Below are positions 17,891 through 26,330 of a DNA stretch of 64,000 nucleotides, piece after piece; position 1 is the first letter of the stretch; each line of letters begins with the position of its first letter. The DNA is from CBDHDJ01 sp965261645 (GTDB lineage: Bacteria > Pseudomonadota > Alphaproteobacteria > SHVV01). A model generated the notes under the pieces. That model made no database searches and had not been told where the DNA came from. It saw only the letters and a program-made list of their open reading frames with translations. The stretch is from assembly GCA_965261645.1 (NCBI GenBank), contig CBDHDJ010000003.1:930001-994000 (forward strand), in the 5' to 3' direction. Both the position numbers and the translations under genes were made by a program.

Positions 17891-18484
17891 CTAGAACCCA
17901 CCTTCCAACGCGATTTCTGAAACCGGCTTCCGGTTCGACGGCTGCTCGCGCTCGCGCAAGTCCTCGGCCAAGTCCTCGATAAGACCGGGCCGCCCGACGG
18001 CGATCATCGCCTCGACCTCGAATTCATCGGGCACGTCGAGGCTGGATCGCGCCTTGTCGTAATCGAACCCCTGCATGCCGTGCGCGACAAGGCCCATGCT
18101 CGAGGCCTGCAGCGCGAGGTTCTGCCACGCCGCGCCGGTATCGAAGGAGTGCGTGCGGGCGGGCTCGTCGTTGTGCTCGAAGGTGGTGCGCGAGACCACG
18201 ACGATCAGCACCGCCGCATGTTGGGTCCAACCCTGGTTGAACCCGCCCATCAGGTCGAAAAATGTGTCCCAGTGGGCCGTGCCGCGCCGGGCAAAGACAA
18301 AGCGCCAGTGCTGGGCGTTAAAGGACGACGGCGCCCAGCGCGCCGCTTCGAAGAGCCGCATCAGCTCAGCCTTGCTGATTTCCTCGCCCGACATCGCGCG
18401 CGGCGACCAGCGCGTGTAGAGGCGCGGCTCGATGTCGTGGCCGGGCTTGCGGTATTGCGCAACGTCGATATCGGTGACACGCAT
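17891..18484 (-). CDS. Nitroreductase family flavoprotein
   Basis: FMN-dependent NAD(P)H oxidoreductase of the nitroreductase fold. The start MRVTDIDVAQYRKPG at 18484 follows GAGGGAG, so it is preferred over an ATG 27 bases upstream. It has 197 residues. The FMN-binding segment RWAPSSFNAQHWRF and later FDTGAAWQNLALQASSMGLVAHGMQGF match the family. The substrate is unknown. It is transcribed away from the Rieske cluster together with, or near, a GST gene. Confidence 0.85.
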   Translation of the reverse strand: MRVTDIDVAQYRKPGHDIEPRLYTRWSPRAMSGEEISKAELMRLFEAARWAPSSFNAQHWRFVFARRGTAHWDTFFDLMGGFNQGWTQHAAVLIVVVSRTTFEHNDEPARTHSFDTGAAWQNLALQASSMGLVAHGMQGFDYDKARSSLDVPDEFEVEAMIAVGRPGLIEDLAEDLREREQPSNRKPVSEIALEGGF

Positions 18485-18613
18485 GGCGAAATCTCCCTCG
18501 GCTCGTTCCATCCAATCCCGCCCTGGTGCGGAGGTGTGCTACGGGCGCCAACCCGGCCAAAGATAGTGCGCCCGCACAGGCCTTCGAACCCTCGGTACCT
18601 TCGGTGGCGGCAA

Positions 18614-19237
18614 TCAGTCGATTTTCGGGATGGTGATGCCTGTTTGCACCGCCGGGCGGGCGTGGATCACATCGAACCATCGCTTGACGTTGGGGTAACC
18701 CGCCAGATCGACCTCTTGCCACACGTAACGCAGCACCCAGGGGAAGGTCGCAACATCGGCGATGGAATAATCGTCCACCAGATATTCGTGATCGGCGAGC
18801 CGGCGGTCGAGCACGCCGTAGAGCCGGCGGGTTTCCTTGTCGTAGCGCGCGAGCCCGTAGGCGTCCTTGCGGGCGTCCTCGGTCCGCTTGAAATGATGGA
18901 GCTGGCCGAACATCGGCCCGATGCCGCCCATCTGGAACATGAGCCACTGGATGATCTCGTAGCGTCGGCGGTGCTCGGTCGCGAACAGCTGACCGGTCTT
19001 GTCGGCGAGATACATCAGGATGGCACCCGATTCGAACATGGTATAGGGGCCGCCCTCGGCCGCATGATCGACGATGGTGGGGATCTTGGCGTTCGGGTTG
19101 AGCGTGACGTAATCCGGCGCGAACTGTTCGCCCTCGCCGAGGTTGATGGGAAAAACCCGGTAATCGAGCCGCACTTCCTCGAGCATGATCGAGACTTTGC
19201 GACCGTTCGATGTTTGCCACGTGTGAAGATCGATCAT
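18614..19237 (-). CDS. Glutathione S-transferase, YfcG/YghU-like
   Basis: It has 207 residues. The N-terminal thioredoxin fold carries TSNGRKVSIMLEE, the cis-proline segment NPNAKIPTIVD and the glutathione-binding ESGAILMYLA. An all-helical C-domain follows. The TSN start motif and absence of an early catalytic tyrosine place it with the YfcG/YghU disulfide-reductase-like GSTs. It is divergent from the Rieske array with a shared 240-base control region, so it may serve the same pathway (reductive dehalogenation, ring-opening or peroxide repair are all possible). Confidence 0.85.
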   Translation of the reverse strand: MIDLHTWQTSNGRKVSIMLEEVRLDYRVFPINLGEGEQFAPDYVTLNPNAKIPTIVDHAAEGGPYTMFESGAILMYLADKTGQLFATEHRRRYEIIQWLMFQMGGIGPMFGQLHHFKRTEDARKDAYGLARYDKETRRLYGVLDRRLADHEYLVDDYSIADVATFPWVLRYVWQEVDLAGYPNVKRWFDVIHARPAVQTGITIPKID

Positions 19238-19319
19238 TCGTCACCTTCCCGTTCCGGGCGATCGTTCTCTATGAGCCTACCGTATACCCGCTATGTGTTT
19301 GCGGAATAAGGTTAATTCA

Positions 19320-19384
19320 CCGACACACAGCCGACAAATTGCCGACACATAATTGTTGACGGGTTTTCGGCCCCGCCCTACGCT
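19320..19384 (+). promoter_or_regulatory. Promoter with three 11-bp-phased CCGACA repeats ahead of the Rieske array
   Basis: CCGACA occurs at 19320, 19331 and 19342, exactly 11 bases apart, so on one face of the helix. Directly downstream is TTGACG (19356-19361), a 17-base spacer and TACGCT (19379-19384). The arrangement resembles an activator array just upstream of a -35 box. The same region could also control the divergent GST gene. Confidence 0.5.
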
Positions 19385-19480
19385 CATGCCACGCACCGCC
19401 CACGGGCACCGTTGGCGCGACGCGCGGGTGGCCACCGTTACAGGTCATCCGGGCCGCAATCGACGCAGGAGATGATCAAG

Positions 19481-20785
19481 ATGGGTTACCACTCAGTCGA
19501 CGACATCAAGGGCCTGATCCAGGACGACCGGGTTCACCGCAGCATCTACACCGATCCCGACATTTTCGAGCTCGAGATGGAGCGCATCTTTTCCCGCGCC
19601 TGGCTGTTCATCGGCCATGAGAGCATGGTCCCCAACCCGGGGGATTTCTATTGCACCGACGTGGCCTGCCAGCCGGTGGTCATGGTGCGCCACACCGATG
19701 GCAAGGTTTACGTGATCTACAACCGTTGCGGCCATCGCGGCACGCGGGTTGTGAATCAGGAGTCGGGCAACGTCAAGCGGTTCAGCTGCATGTACCATGG
19801 CTGGACGTACGAGACGAACGGCGAGCTCGCGGGCGTGCCCTTGCGGGAGGACGAGGACGAGGACGGCTTCGATTTCACCGACCCCCGCTTCAGCATGATT
19901 CAGCTACCGCGGGTCGACAGCTATCACGGCTTCATCTTTGTCAGCCTCAGCCATGACGGGCCCGACCTCTTGACCTACATGGGTCCTGCGAAGAAAGGCA
20001 TCGACGAGATCATCGCCCGCGCGCCGGAAGGCGAGGTGGAAATGGTCGCGGGTTGCCACCGCTACGAGTACAACGGCAACTGGAAGCACCAGCTCGACAA
20101 CATGAGCGACGTCTATCACACGCCGGCCTCGCACGCCTCCACCGTTCACCCCGACGGCACGCAGTTCAGCCGCCGTCCCGGCAAGGATGGTCAGCGCGCC
20201 ACGGTCTTTGACGAGAACGGCGAGCCGGTCATTCTCTACCTGTGGATGGAGCTCTTCCCCAACGGCCATTCGGCCTGCGCCAGCATGTTCGACGAGGAGC
20301 AGGTCCAGGCCGGCGGCGTGATCAACGAGTACGAGAAAGCCTTGCTCAAGAAATATGGCGGCGATCTGAAGAAGGTGCGCGAGGTCATAAAGCATCGCGT
20401 CCACTCGACGACGATTTTCCCGAGCGCCGATATCCTGACCGTGCAGAACGCCGTTCGCGTGTGGCTACCGATCTCGCACGATCGGACCGAGGTGCGGATC
20501 TATCCGATGCGCATGAAAGGCGCGCCGGAGGAGCTGTTCGCTGAGGATCTCCAGTACTGCGGCCTCACCCACTCCGCCTCGGCCTTCGTCCAAACCGACG
20601 ATATCGAATCCTTCCGCCGCGTCCAGGAAGGCCTCGCCACGCAAGGCAGCGACTGGGTCCTGTTCGCCCGTGGCCTCAAGCGCGAGAACTGGGACAATGA
20701 GGGCGTCGGCTATTGCGACCGCTCGAGCGAGATGGGCAACCGCAACTCCTACCGGGCCTGGCTCGATTACATGGCCGCGGCGTAA
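19481..20785 (+). CDS. Rieske oxygenase alpha subunit, copy 1
   Basis: Catalytic alpha subunit of a ring-hydroxylating oxygenase, 434 residues. The start MGYHSVDDIKG at 19481 is chosen by homology with the other copies and by a GGAG nine bases upstream. The Rieske [2Fe-2S] ligands are C83, H85, C103 and H106. The mononuclear iron site is D210-x2-H213-x4-H218, with the third carboxylate at D373/D374 (QTDDIESF). All ligands are present, so it should be active. Residues 250-280 (WMELFPNGHSACASMFDEEQ) differ most from the other copies and probably shape the pocket. It is followed by an intrinsic terminator, so it may be transcribed alone. Substrate unknown. Confidence 0.93.
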   Translation: MGYHSVDDIKGLIQDDRVHRSIYTDPDIFELEMERIFSRAWLFIGHESMVPNPGDFYCTDVACQPVVMVRHTDGKVYVIYNRCGHRGTRVVNQESGNVKRFSCMYHGWTYETNGELAGVPLREDEDEDGFDFTDPRFSMIQLPRVDSYHGFIFVSLSHDGPDLLTYMGPAKKGIDEIIARAPEGEVEMVAGCHRYEYNGNWKHQLDNMSDVYHTPASHASTVHPDGTQFSRRPGKDGQRATVFDENGEPVILYLWMELFPNGHSACASMFDEEQVQAGGVINEYEKALLKKYGGDLKKVREVIKHRVHSTTIFPSADILTVQNAVRVWLPISHDRTEVRIYPMRMKGAPEELFAEDLQYCGLTHSASAFVQTDDIESFRRVQEGLATQGSDWVLFARGLKRENWDNEGVGYCDRSSEMGNRNSYRAWLDYMAAA

Positions 20786-20825
20786 GCTGCGAGTCGAGGC
20801 CGGCACGGTCGGCCTGGTGACGCAG

Positions 20826-20856
20826 AGGGGCGCGACTTGAACGCGCCCCTTTTTTT
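20826..20856 (+). terminator. Intrinsic terminator after alpha copy 1
   Basis: Perfect 9-bp stem AGGGGCGCG / CGCGCCCCT with a 7-base loop and a run of seven T. It separates copy 1 from copies 2-7. Confidence 0.9.
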
Positions 20857-20889
20857 GTGGATCATTTCCTGGAGCAAGGTCCGGAAAGC

Positions 20890-22191
20890 ATGGCAATGAC
20901 GTATCACGCGCCCAACGACCTCAAGGCCCTCGTCAGGGAAGACCGGGTCCATCGCAGCATCTACACCGATCCGGACATCTTCCAGCTCGAGATGGAGCGT
21001 ATCTTCGCCCGCACCTGGCTCTTCGTCGGCCACGAGAGCCTGGTGCCCAACCCGGGCGATTTCTATTGCATCGATCTGGCCCAGCAGCCGGTCATCATGA
21101 CGCGTCACACCGACGGCCGGGTCCACGTGATCTACAACCGTTGCGGGCATCGAGGGACCCGCGTGGTCAACCAGGAATCGGGCAACGTCAAGCGGTTCAG
21201 CTGCTTGTATCACGGCTGGACCTACGAGACGAACGGCGAGCTTGCCGGCGTACCGCTCCGCGAGGATGAGGACGAGGACGGCTTCGATTTCACCGATCCC
21301 TCGTTCGCCATGATGGCGCTGCCCCGCGTCGACAGTTGCCACGGCTTCGTCTTTGCCAGCCTGAGCCACGACGGCCCCGATCTCTTGAGCTTCATGGGTC
21401 CGGCCAAGGAAGGGATCGACGAAGTCATCGCCCGCGCGCCGGATGGGGAAGTCGAGATGGTGGCGGGCTGCCACCGTTACGTATACCGCGGCAATTGGAA
21501 GCACCAGCTCGACAATTTGACCGACGTCTACCACCCCACGGCGTCGCACGCCTCGACCATCGGTCCGGACGGATCGCAGTTTGGGCGCCGGCCCGGCAAG
21601 GATGGCCAGCACATACCGTTCTATGACGAGAACGGCGAGCCCGTCATCCTGCACGTGTGGGTCAAGGCCTATCCCAACGGTCATTCATCGACGGCTAGCG
21701 TGTTCCCCGAGGAACAGGGCGGCGGCGTGATCGAGGAGTTGCGCCAGATTCTCCTCGAGAAGCATGGTGGCGATAAGGCCAAGGTGCGGGACGTGTTGCA
21801 GCAGAAGGTGCACAACACCACCCTGTTCCCGACCTTCGATCTCCTGACCGTGCAGAACTCGGTCCGCCTCATTCTGCCGCTCGCAGTAGACCGCACCGAG
21901 GTGCGCATCTACCCCATGCGGCTCAAGGGTGCGCCCGAACGGCTCTTTCTCGAGGACGTCCAATATGTCGGGCTCACCCACTCGGCGTCCTCGTTTGTGC
22001 AGACCGATGACGCGGAATCCTTCCGCCGCGTTCAGGAAGGGTTGGCGACACAGGGCAACGACTGGGTCGTCTTCGCCCGCGGACTGAAGCGGGAAAATTG
22101 GGACAACCAGGGCATCGGCAGCGGCATTCGCTCGAACGAGATGGGCAACCGCCACACCTATCGCGCGTGGCTCGATTACATGGCGGCGTAA
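20890..22191 (+). CDS. Rieske oxygenase alpha subunit, copy 2
   Basis: It has 433 residues from MAMTYHAPNDLKALV; GGAAAG precedes the start. Rieske ligands are complete, although the last pair reads CLYH where the others have CMYH. The iron site is DVYHPTASH and the acidic ligand region is QTDDAESF. The pocket segment is WVKAYPNGHSSTASVFPEEQGGG, a little shorter than in copy 1. It lies 104 bases after copy 1, beyond a terminator, so it needs its own promoter or read-through. It is closest to copies 1, 3 and 6 by eye in the C-terminal half. Confidence 0.93.
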   Translation: MAMTYHAPNDLKALVREDRVHRSIYTDPDIFQLEMERIFARTWLFVGHESLVPNPGDFYCIDLAQQPVIMTRHTDGRVHVIYNRCGHRGTRVVNQESGNVKRFSCLYHGWTYETNGELAGVPLREDEDEDGFDFTDPSFAMMALPRVDSCHGFVFASLSHDGPDLLSFMGPAKEGIDEVIARAPDGEVEMVAGCHRYVYRGNWKHQLDNLTDVYHPTASHASTIGPDGSQFGRRPGKDGQHIPFYDENGEPVILHVWVKAYPNGHSSTASVFPEEQGGGVIEELRQILLEKHGGDKAKVRDVLQQKVHNTTLFPTFDLLTVQNSVRLILPLAVDRTEVRIYPMRLKGAPERLFLEDVQYVGLTHSASSFVQTDDAESFRRVQEGLATQGNDWVVFARGLKRENWDNQGIGSGIRSNEMGNRHTYRAWLDYMAA

Positions 22192-22193
22192 AG

Positions 22194-22218
22194 GGCCGGT
22201 TCGGGGCCCGTACCGGCC
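22194..22218 (+). terminator. Hairpin after alpha copy 2
   Basis: 7-bp stem GGCCGGT / ACCGGCC with an 11-base loop, followed by the pyrimidine-rich TCTTCATT. Weaker than the terminator after copy 1. Confidence 0.45.
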
Positions 22219-22299
22219 TCTTCATTCGATACCGTGCGACTTGCGCACACCCCTCGTTTCGTGGATCATCTCTCGGGAGGGAAACTTATAGGGTTTACG

Positions 22300-23625
22300 A
22301 TGGCGCGCTACGCGGCTGACGACCTTAAAAACCTGATCCGGAGCGATCGCGTTCACCGCGACCTTTACCTCGATCCCGAGATCTTCGAGCTCGAAATAGA
22401 ACGGGTTTTCGGGCGCACGTGGATTTTCGTGGGTCACGAAAGCCTGGTGCCCAACCCGGGCGATTTCTATTGCATCGATGTCGCGCGCCAGCCCGTCGTC
22501 ATGGTGCGCCACACGGACCGCAAGGTTTACGTGATTTATAACCGCTGCGGCCATCGCGGCACGCGCGTCGTCAACCAGGAATCGGGCAACGTCAAGTGGT
22601 TCAGCTGCATGTATCACGGCTGGACTTACGAGACGAACGGCGAGCTTGCGGGGGTACCATTGCGCGAGGACGAAGACGAGGACGGCTTCGATTTTACCGA
22701 TCCCCACTTCAGCATGATGCAGCTGCCGCGCGTGGACAGCTATCATGGTTTCGTCTTCGCGAGCCTCAGCCCGGAGGGCCCCGATCTCCTCGCTCATATC
22801 GGCACAGCCAAGGTGGGCTTCGACGAGATTGTCGACCGCGCTCCCGATGGCGAAGTCGAAATGGCGGCGGGCTGTCACCGCTACGAATACCGCGGCAACT
22901 GGAAGCTCCAGATCGACAATTTGAGCGATTCGTACCACCCACCGGCTTCGCACTCTTCGACCGTCGGGCCCGATGGCAACCAGTTTGCCCGGCGCCCCGG
23001 CAAGGCGGGACAGCAGGTGCGCTTCTATGACGAGCACGGCACCTCGCTCGTTCCGCTGCTCGGCGTCAACGCCTATCCCTACGGCCACGTCTCATGCGAA
23101 AGCATGTTCACCGACGACCAGGCCGGCGCGGGATGGAGCGAATACTGGGCGATCCTCGCCAAGAAGTACGGGCCGGAACGCGCGCGCGAGGTGCTCCGCC
23201 ACAAGTTCCACAGCATCACGCTCTATCCGACGTTCGACCTCCTAACGGCGCAGAACTCGATCCGTCTGATCCTGCCGAAGGCGGTGGATCACACCGAGGT
23301 GCGCATCTATCCGTTGCGCCTGAAGGGCGCGCCGGATGAAGTCTTCTACGAGGATGTCCAATATGTCGGGCTCACGCACTCGCCCACGTCCTTCGTGCAG
23401 ACGGACGATATGGAATCCTTCCTGCGGGTGCAGCAGGGGCTCCGGGCTCAGGGCAGCGAATGGGTGATCATCGCGCGCGGGCTGAAGCGGGAGAAATGGG
23501 ACAACAAAGGCCTCGGCGCCGGTGTCAATTCCAGCGAGCTCGGGACCCGCCACCAGTATCGGCGCTGGCTCGATCTGGTGAGCGGCAAAGGACCGAGCTA
23601 CCAGCGCGCGGAGCGGGCCGCATGA
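22300..23625 (+). CDS. Rieske oxygenase alpha subunit, copy 3
   Basis: It has 441 residues from MARYAADDLKNLIRSDR, after GGGAGGG at a slightly long distance. Rieske and iron ligands are complete (iron site DSYHPPASH, then QTDDMESF). It carries a W where the other copies have R just before the FSCMYHGW segment. The pocket segment is LGVNAYPYGHVSCESMFTDDQ. The C-terminus is extended (SGKGPSYQRAERAA). Only 31 bases separate it from copy 4, so the two are cotranscribed. It is the most divergent copy in the N-terminal region (FGRTWIFVGHES). Confidence 0.93.
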   Translation: MARYAADDLKNLIRSDRVHRDLYLDPEIFELEIERVFGRTWIFVGHESLVPNPGDFYCIDVARQPVVMVRHTDRKVYVIYNRCGHRGTRVVNQESGNVKWFSCMYHGWTYETNGELAGVPLREDEDEDGFDFTDPHFSMMQLPRVDSYHGFVFASLSPEGPDLLAHIGTAKVGFDEIVDRAPDGEVEMAAGCHRYEYRGNWKLQIDNLSDSYHPPASHSSTVGPDGNQFARRPGKAGQQVRFYDEHGTSLVPLLGVNAYPYGHVSCESMFTDDQAGAGWSEYWAILAKKYGPERAREVLRHKFHSITLYPTFDLLTAQNSIRLILPKAVDHTEVRIYPLRLKGAPDEVFYEDVQYVGLTHSPTSFVQTDDMESFLRVQQGLRAQGSEWVIIARGLKREKWDNKGLGAGVNSSELGTRHQYRRWLDLVSGKGPSYQRAERAA

Positions 23626-23656
23626 CAGATTCCGGAGCTAGTGGAGGAAAGCTGAC

Positions 23657-24955
23657 ATGACCTACTTTTCGGCCGACGAGCTTCAGAAGCTGGTCAGGGA
23701 GGATCGGGTTCACCGGAACGTATACACCGATCCCGCGATCTTCGAGCTCGAGATGGAGCGTATCTTCGCGCGCACCTGGATCTATGTCGGCCACGACAGC
23801 CAGGTGCCCAACCCGGGCGATTTCTTCTGCACCGAAATCGCGCGTCAGCCGGTGGTCATGGTGCGCCACACCGATGGCGAAGTTTACGTGATCTACAACC
23901 GTTGCGGGCACCGCGGCACGCGCGTGGTCAATCAGGAATCGGGCAACGTCAAGCGGTTCAGCTGCATGTATCACGGCTGGACCTACGAGACGAATGGCGA
24001 GCTCGCCGGCGTGCCCCTGCGCGAAGACGAAGACGAGGACGGATTTGATTTCACCGATCCCCACTTCAGCATGATGCAGGTGCCGCGGGTGGACAGCCAT
24101 CACGGCTTCGTCTTTGCCAGCTTGAGTGCCGAGGGCCCCGATTTCATGAGCTTCCTGGGACCGGCCAGGGAGGGTATCGACGAGATCATCGCACGCTCGC
24201 CGGAAGGCAAGCTCGAACTGGTCGGGGGTTGCCACCGCTACGACTACAGGGGAAACTGGAAGCACCAGGTGGAGAACCTGACCGACAGCTATCACGCGAT
24301 CGCGTCGCACGCCTCGACCATCCATCCCGATGGCACGCAATTCAGCCGGCGCCCCGGCCGCCAAGGTGATCGGATACCGTTTCTCGATAAAAACGGCCGC
24401 CCGCTTATCCTGGAACTCGGGGTGATCACCTACCCCAATGGCCATACGGCCAGCGTCTCCGCCTTCCCCGTCGATCAATCGGGCGGCATCATGGATGATT
24501 ACAAAGCCACCCTCATGGATAAATATGGCGGCGATGAGGCGAAGGTGCGCGAGGTCCTGCGCCAGAAAGTGCACAGCTCGACCTTGTTCCCGACCTTCGA
24601 TCTGTTGACGGTGCAGAATTCGCTCCGCGTGGTCATTCCGAAGGCCGTTGACTACACCGAAGTTCGCGTTTACCCGATGCGGATGAAAGGCGCGCCCGAA
24701 GAACTCTTCGCCGAACATGTCCGGCTCGTCGGGCTTACCCATTCGGCCACGTCCTTCGTCCAGGGGGATGACGTGGAATCCTTCCGTCGCGTGCAGGAAG
24801 GTGTTACCACACAGGGCGCCGATTGGTGCCTGATTGCGCGCGGGCTCAAGCGTGAGAAATGGGACAACAGCGGCGTCGGGACCGGCGACCGCTCGACCGA
24901 GATTGGCAACCGCCATCAATACCGCGCGTGGCTTGACCTCATGTGCGCGGCGTGA
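23657..24955 (+). CDS. Rieske oxygenase alpha subunit, copy 4
   Basis: It has 432 residues from MTYFSADELQKLVREDR, with GGAGGAAAGC upstream. All metal ligands are present (iron site DSYHAIASH; acidic region QGDDVESF, with Gly replacing the usual Thr). The pocket segment is LGVITYPNGHTASVSAFPVDQ. It forms a close pair with copy 5: both share the MTYFS start, NxTDxYHAIASHASTIH and the HVRLVGLTHSATSFVQGDD segment, so one arose from the other by recent tandem duplication. Confidence 0.93.
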   Translation: MTYFSADELQKLVREDRVHRNVYTDPAIFELEMERIFARTWIYVGHDSQVPNPGDFFCTEIARQPVVMVRHTDGEVYVIYNRCGHRGTRVVNQESGNVKRFSCMYHGWTYETNGELAGVPLREDEDEDGFDFTDPHFSMMQVPRVDSHHGFVFASLSAEGPDFMSFLGPAREGIDEIIARSPEGKLELVGGCHRYDYRGNWKHQVENLTDSYHAIASHASTIHPDGTQFSRRPGRQGDRIPFLDKNGRPLILELGVITYPNGHTASVSAFPVDQSGGIMDDYKATLMDKYGGDEAKVREVLRQKVHSSTLFPTFDLLTVQNSLRVVIPKAVDYTEVRVYPMRMKGAPEELFAEHVRLVGLTHSATSFVQGDDVESFRRVQEGVTTQGADWCLIARGLKREKWDNSGVGTGDRSTEIGNRHQYRAWLDLMCAA

Positions 24956-24987
24956 CGAATCGGAATTCGGATTAGTGGAGACCTGAG

Positions 24988-26286
24988 ATGACCTATTTTT
25001 CGCCCGACGAGCTTCGCCATTTGATCAAGGACGATCGGGTCCATCGAAGCGTTTACGCCGACCCCGAGATTTTCGAGCTCGAGATGGAGCGCATCTTCGC
25101 GCGCACCTGGATCTATGTCGGCCACGACAGCCAGGTGCCCAATCCGGGTGATTTCTACTGCACCGATATCGCCCGCCAGCCCGTGGTCATGGTGCGCCAC
25201 ACCGATGGCAAGGTCTATGTGATCTACAACCGTTGCGGCCATCGCGGCACACGCGTGGTCAACCAGGAATCGGGCAATGTCAAGCGGTTCAGCTGCATGT
25301 ATCACGGCTGGACCTACGAGACGAACGGTGAGCTCGCCGGCGTGCCGTTGCGCGAGGATGAAGACGAGGACGGCTTCGATTTCACCGAACCCTCGTTCAG
25401 CATGATGCAGTTGCCAAGGGTTGACAGCTACGGCGGTTTCGTCTTCGCCAGCCTGAGCGCCGAGGGCCCCGACTTCATGACCTTCATGGGACCCGCCAAG
25501 GAGGGCATCGATGAGGTCCTCGCTCGCACGCCGGAAGGCGAGCTTGAGTTGGTGGGCGGTTGCCACCGGTATGAGTATCGGGGCAACTGGAAGTGCCAGA
25601 TCGAAAACAACACCGACAATTATCACGCGATTGCGTCGCACGCCTCGACCATCCATGACGATGGCACGCAGTTTAGCCGCCGCCCCGGCCGCCAGGGCGA
25701 TCGGGTGCCGTTTCTCGATGAAAACGGCAACCAACTTGTCCTCGAGCTCGGGGTGATCGTCTACCCCAACGGCCATACGGCGGGGGTGTCTGCGTTTCCG
25801 GATGAGCAGTCCGGCGGAATCATGGAAGATTATAGGGCCTCGCTCATGGGGAAATACGGCGGGGACGAGAAGAAGGTGCGCGCGGCGCTCAGGCAGAAGG
25901 TGCACAGCATGACCCTGTTCCCCACCTTCGATCTGTTGACCGTGCAGAACTCGCTTCGCGTCATCGTCCCGAAGGCGGTGGATCATACCGAGATCCGTAT
26001 TTTTCCGATGCGCATGAAGGGCGCGCCCGAGGAGCTCTTCGCCGAGCATGTCCGGCTCGTTGGACTCACCCATTCGGCCACGTCCTTCGTCCAGGGGGAC
26101 GACTTGGAATCCTTCCGCCGCGTGCAGCAAGGGGTTGCGGTCAAGGACAATGAGTGGATTTTGCTCGCGCGCGGGCTCAAGCGCGAGGAGTGGGACAATC
26201 GCGGTATCGGGACCGGCACCCGCTCGACCGAGATCGGCAACCGTCACCAGTTCCGCGCCTGGGCCGAGCTCATGTGCGCAGCGTGA
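24988..26286 (+). CDS. Rieske oxygenase alpha subunit, copy 5
   Basis: It has 432 residues from MTYFSPDELRHLIKDDR, with GTGGAGAC upstream. Metal ligands are complete (iron site DNYHAIASH; QGDDLESF). The pocket segment is LGVIVYPNGHTAGVSAFPDEQ, nearly that of copy 4. It differs from all others at WKCQIENNTDNYH, where the rest have WKHQ or WKLQ. It lies 32 bases after copy 4 and 44 before copy 6, within one transcription unit. Confidence 0.93.
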   Translation: MTYFSPDELRHLIKDDRVHRSVYADPEIFELEMERIFARTWIYVGHDSQVPNPGDFYCTDIARQPVVMVRHTDGKVYVIYNRCGHRGTRVVNQESGNVKRFSCMYHGWTYETNGELAGVPLREDEDEDGFDFTEPSFSMMQLPRVDSYGGFVFASLSAEGPDFMTFMGPAKEGIDEVLARTPEGELELVGGCHRYEYRGNWKCQIENNTDNYHAIASHASTIHDDGTQFSRRPGRQGDRVPFLDENGNQLVLELGVIVYPNGHTAGVSAFPDEQSGGIMEDYRASLMGKYGGDEKKVRAALRQKVHSMTLFPTFDLLTVQNSLRVIVPKAVDHTEIRIFPMRMKGAPEELFAEHVRLVGLTHSATSFVQGDDLESFRRVQQGVAVKDNEWILLARGLKREEWDNRGIGTGTRSTEIGNRHQFRAWAELMCAA

Positions 26287-26330
26287 TGGCCGGCAATAAG
26301 CCAATTATGAGACTGAACAGGAAAGAGACC

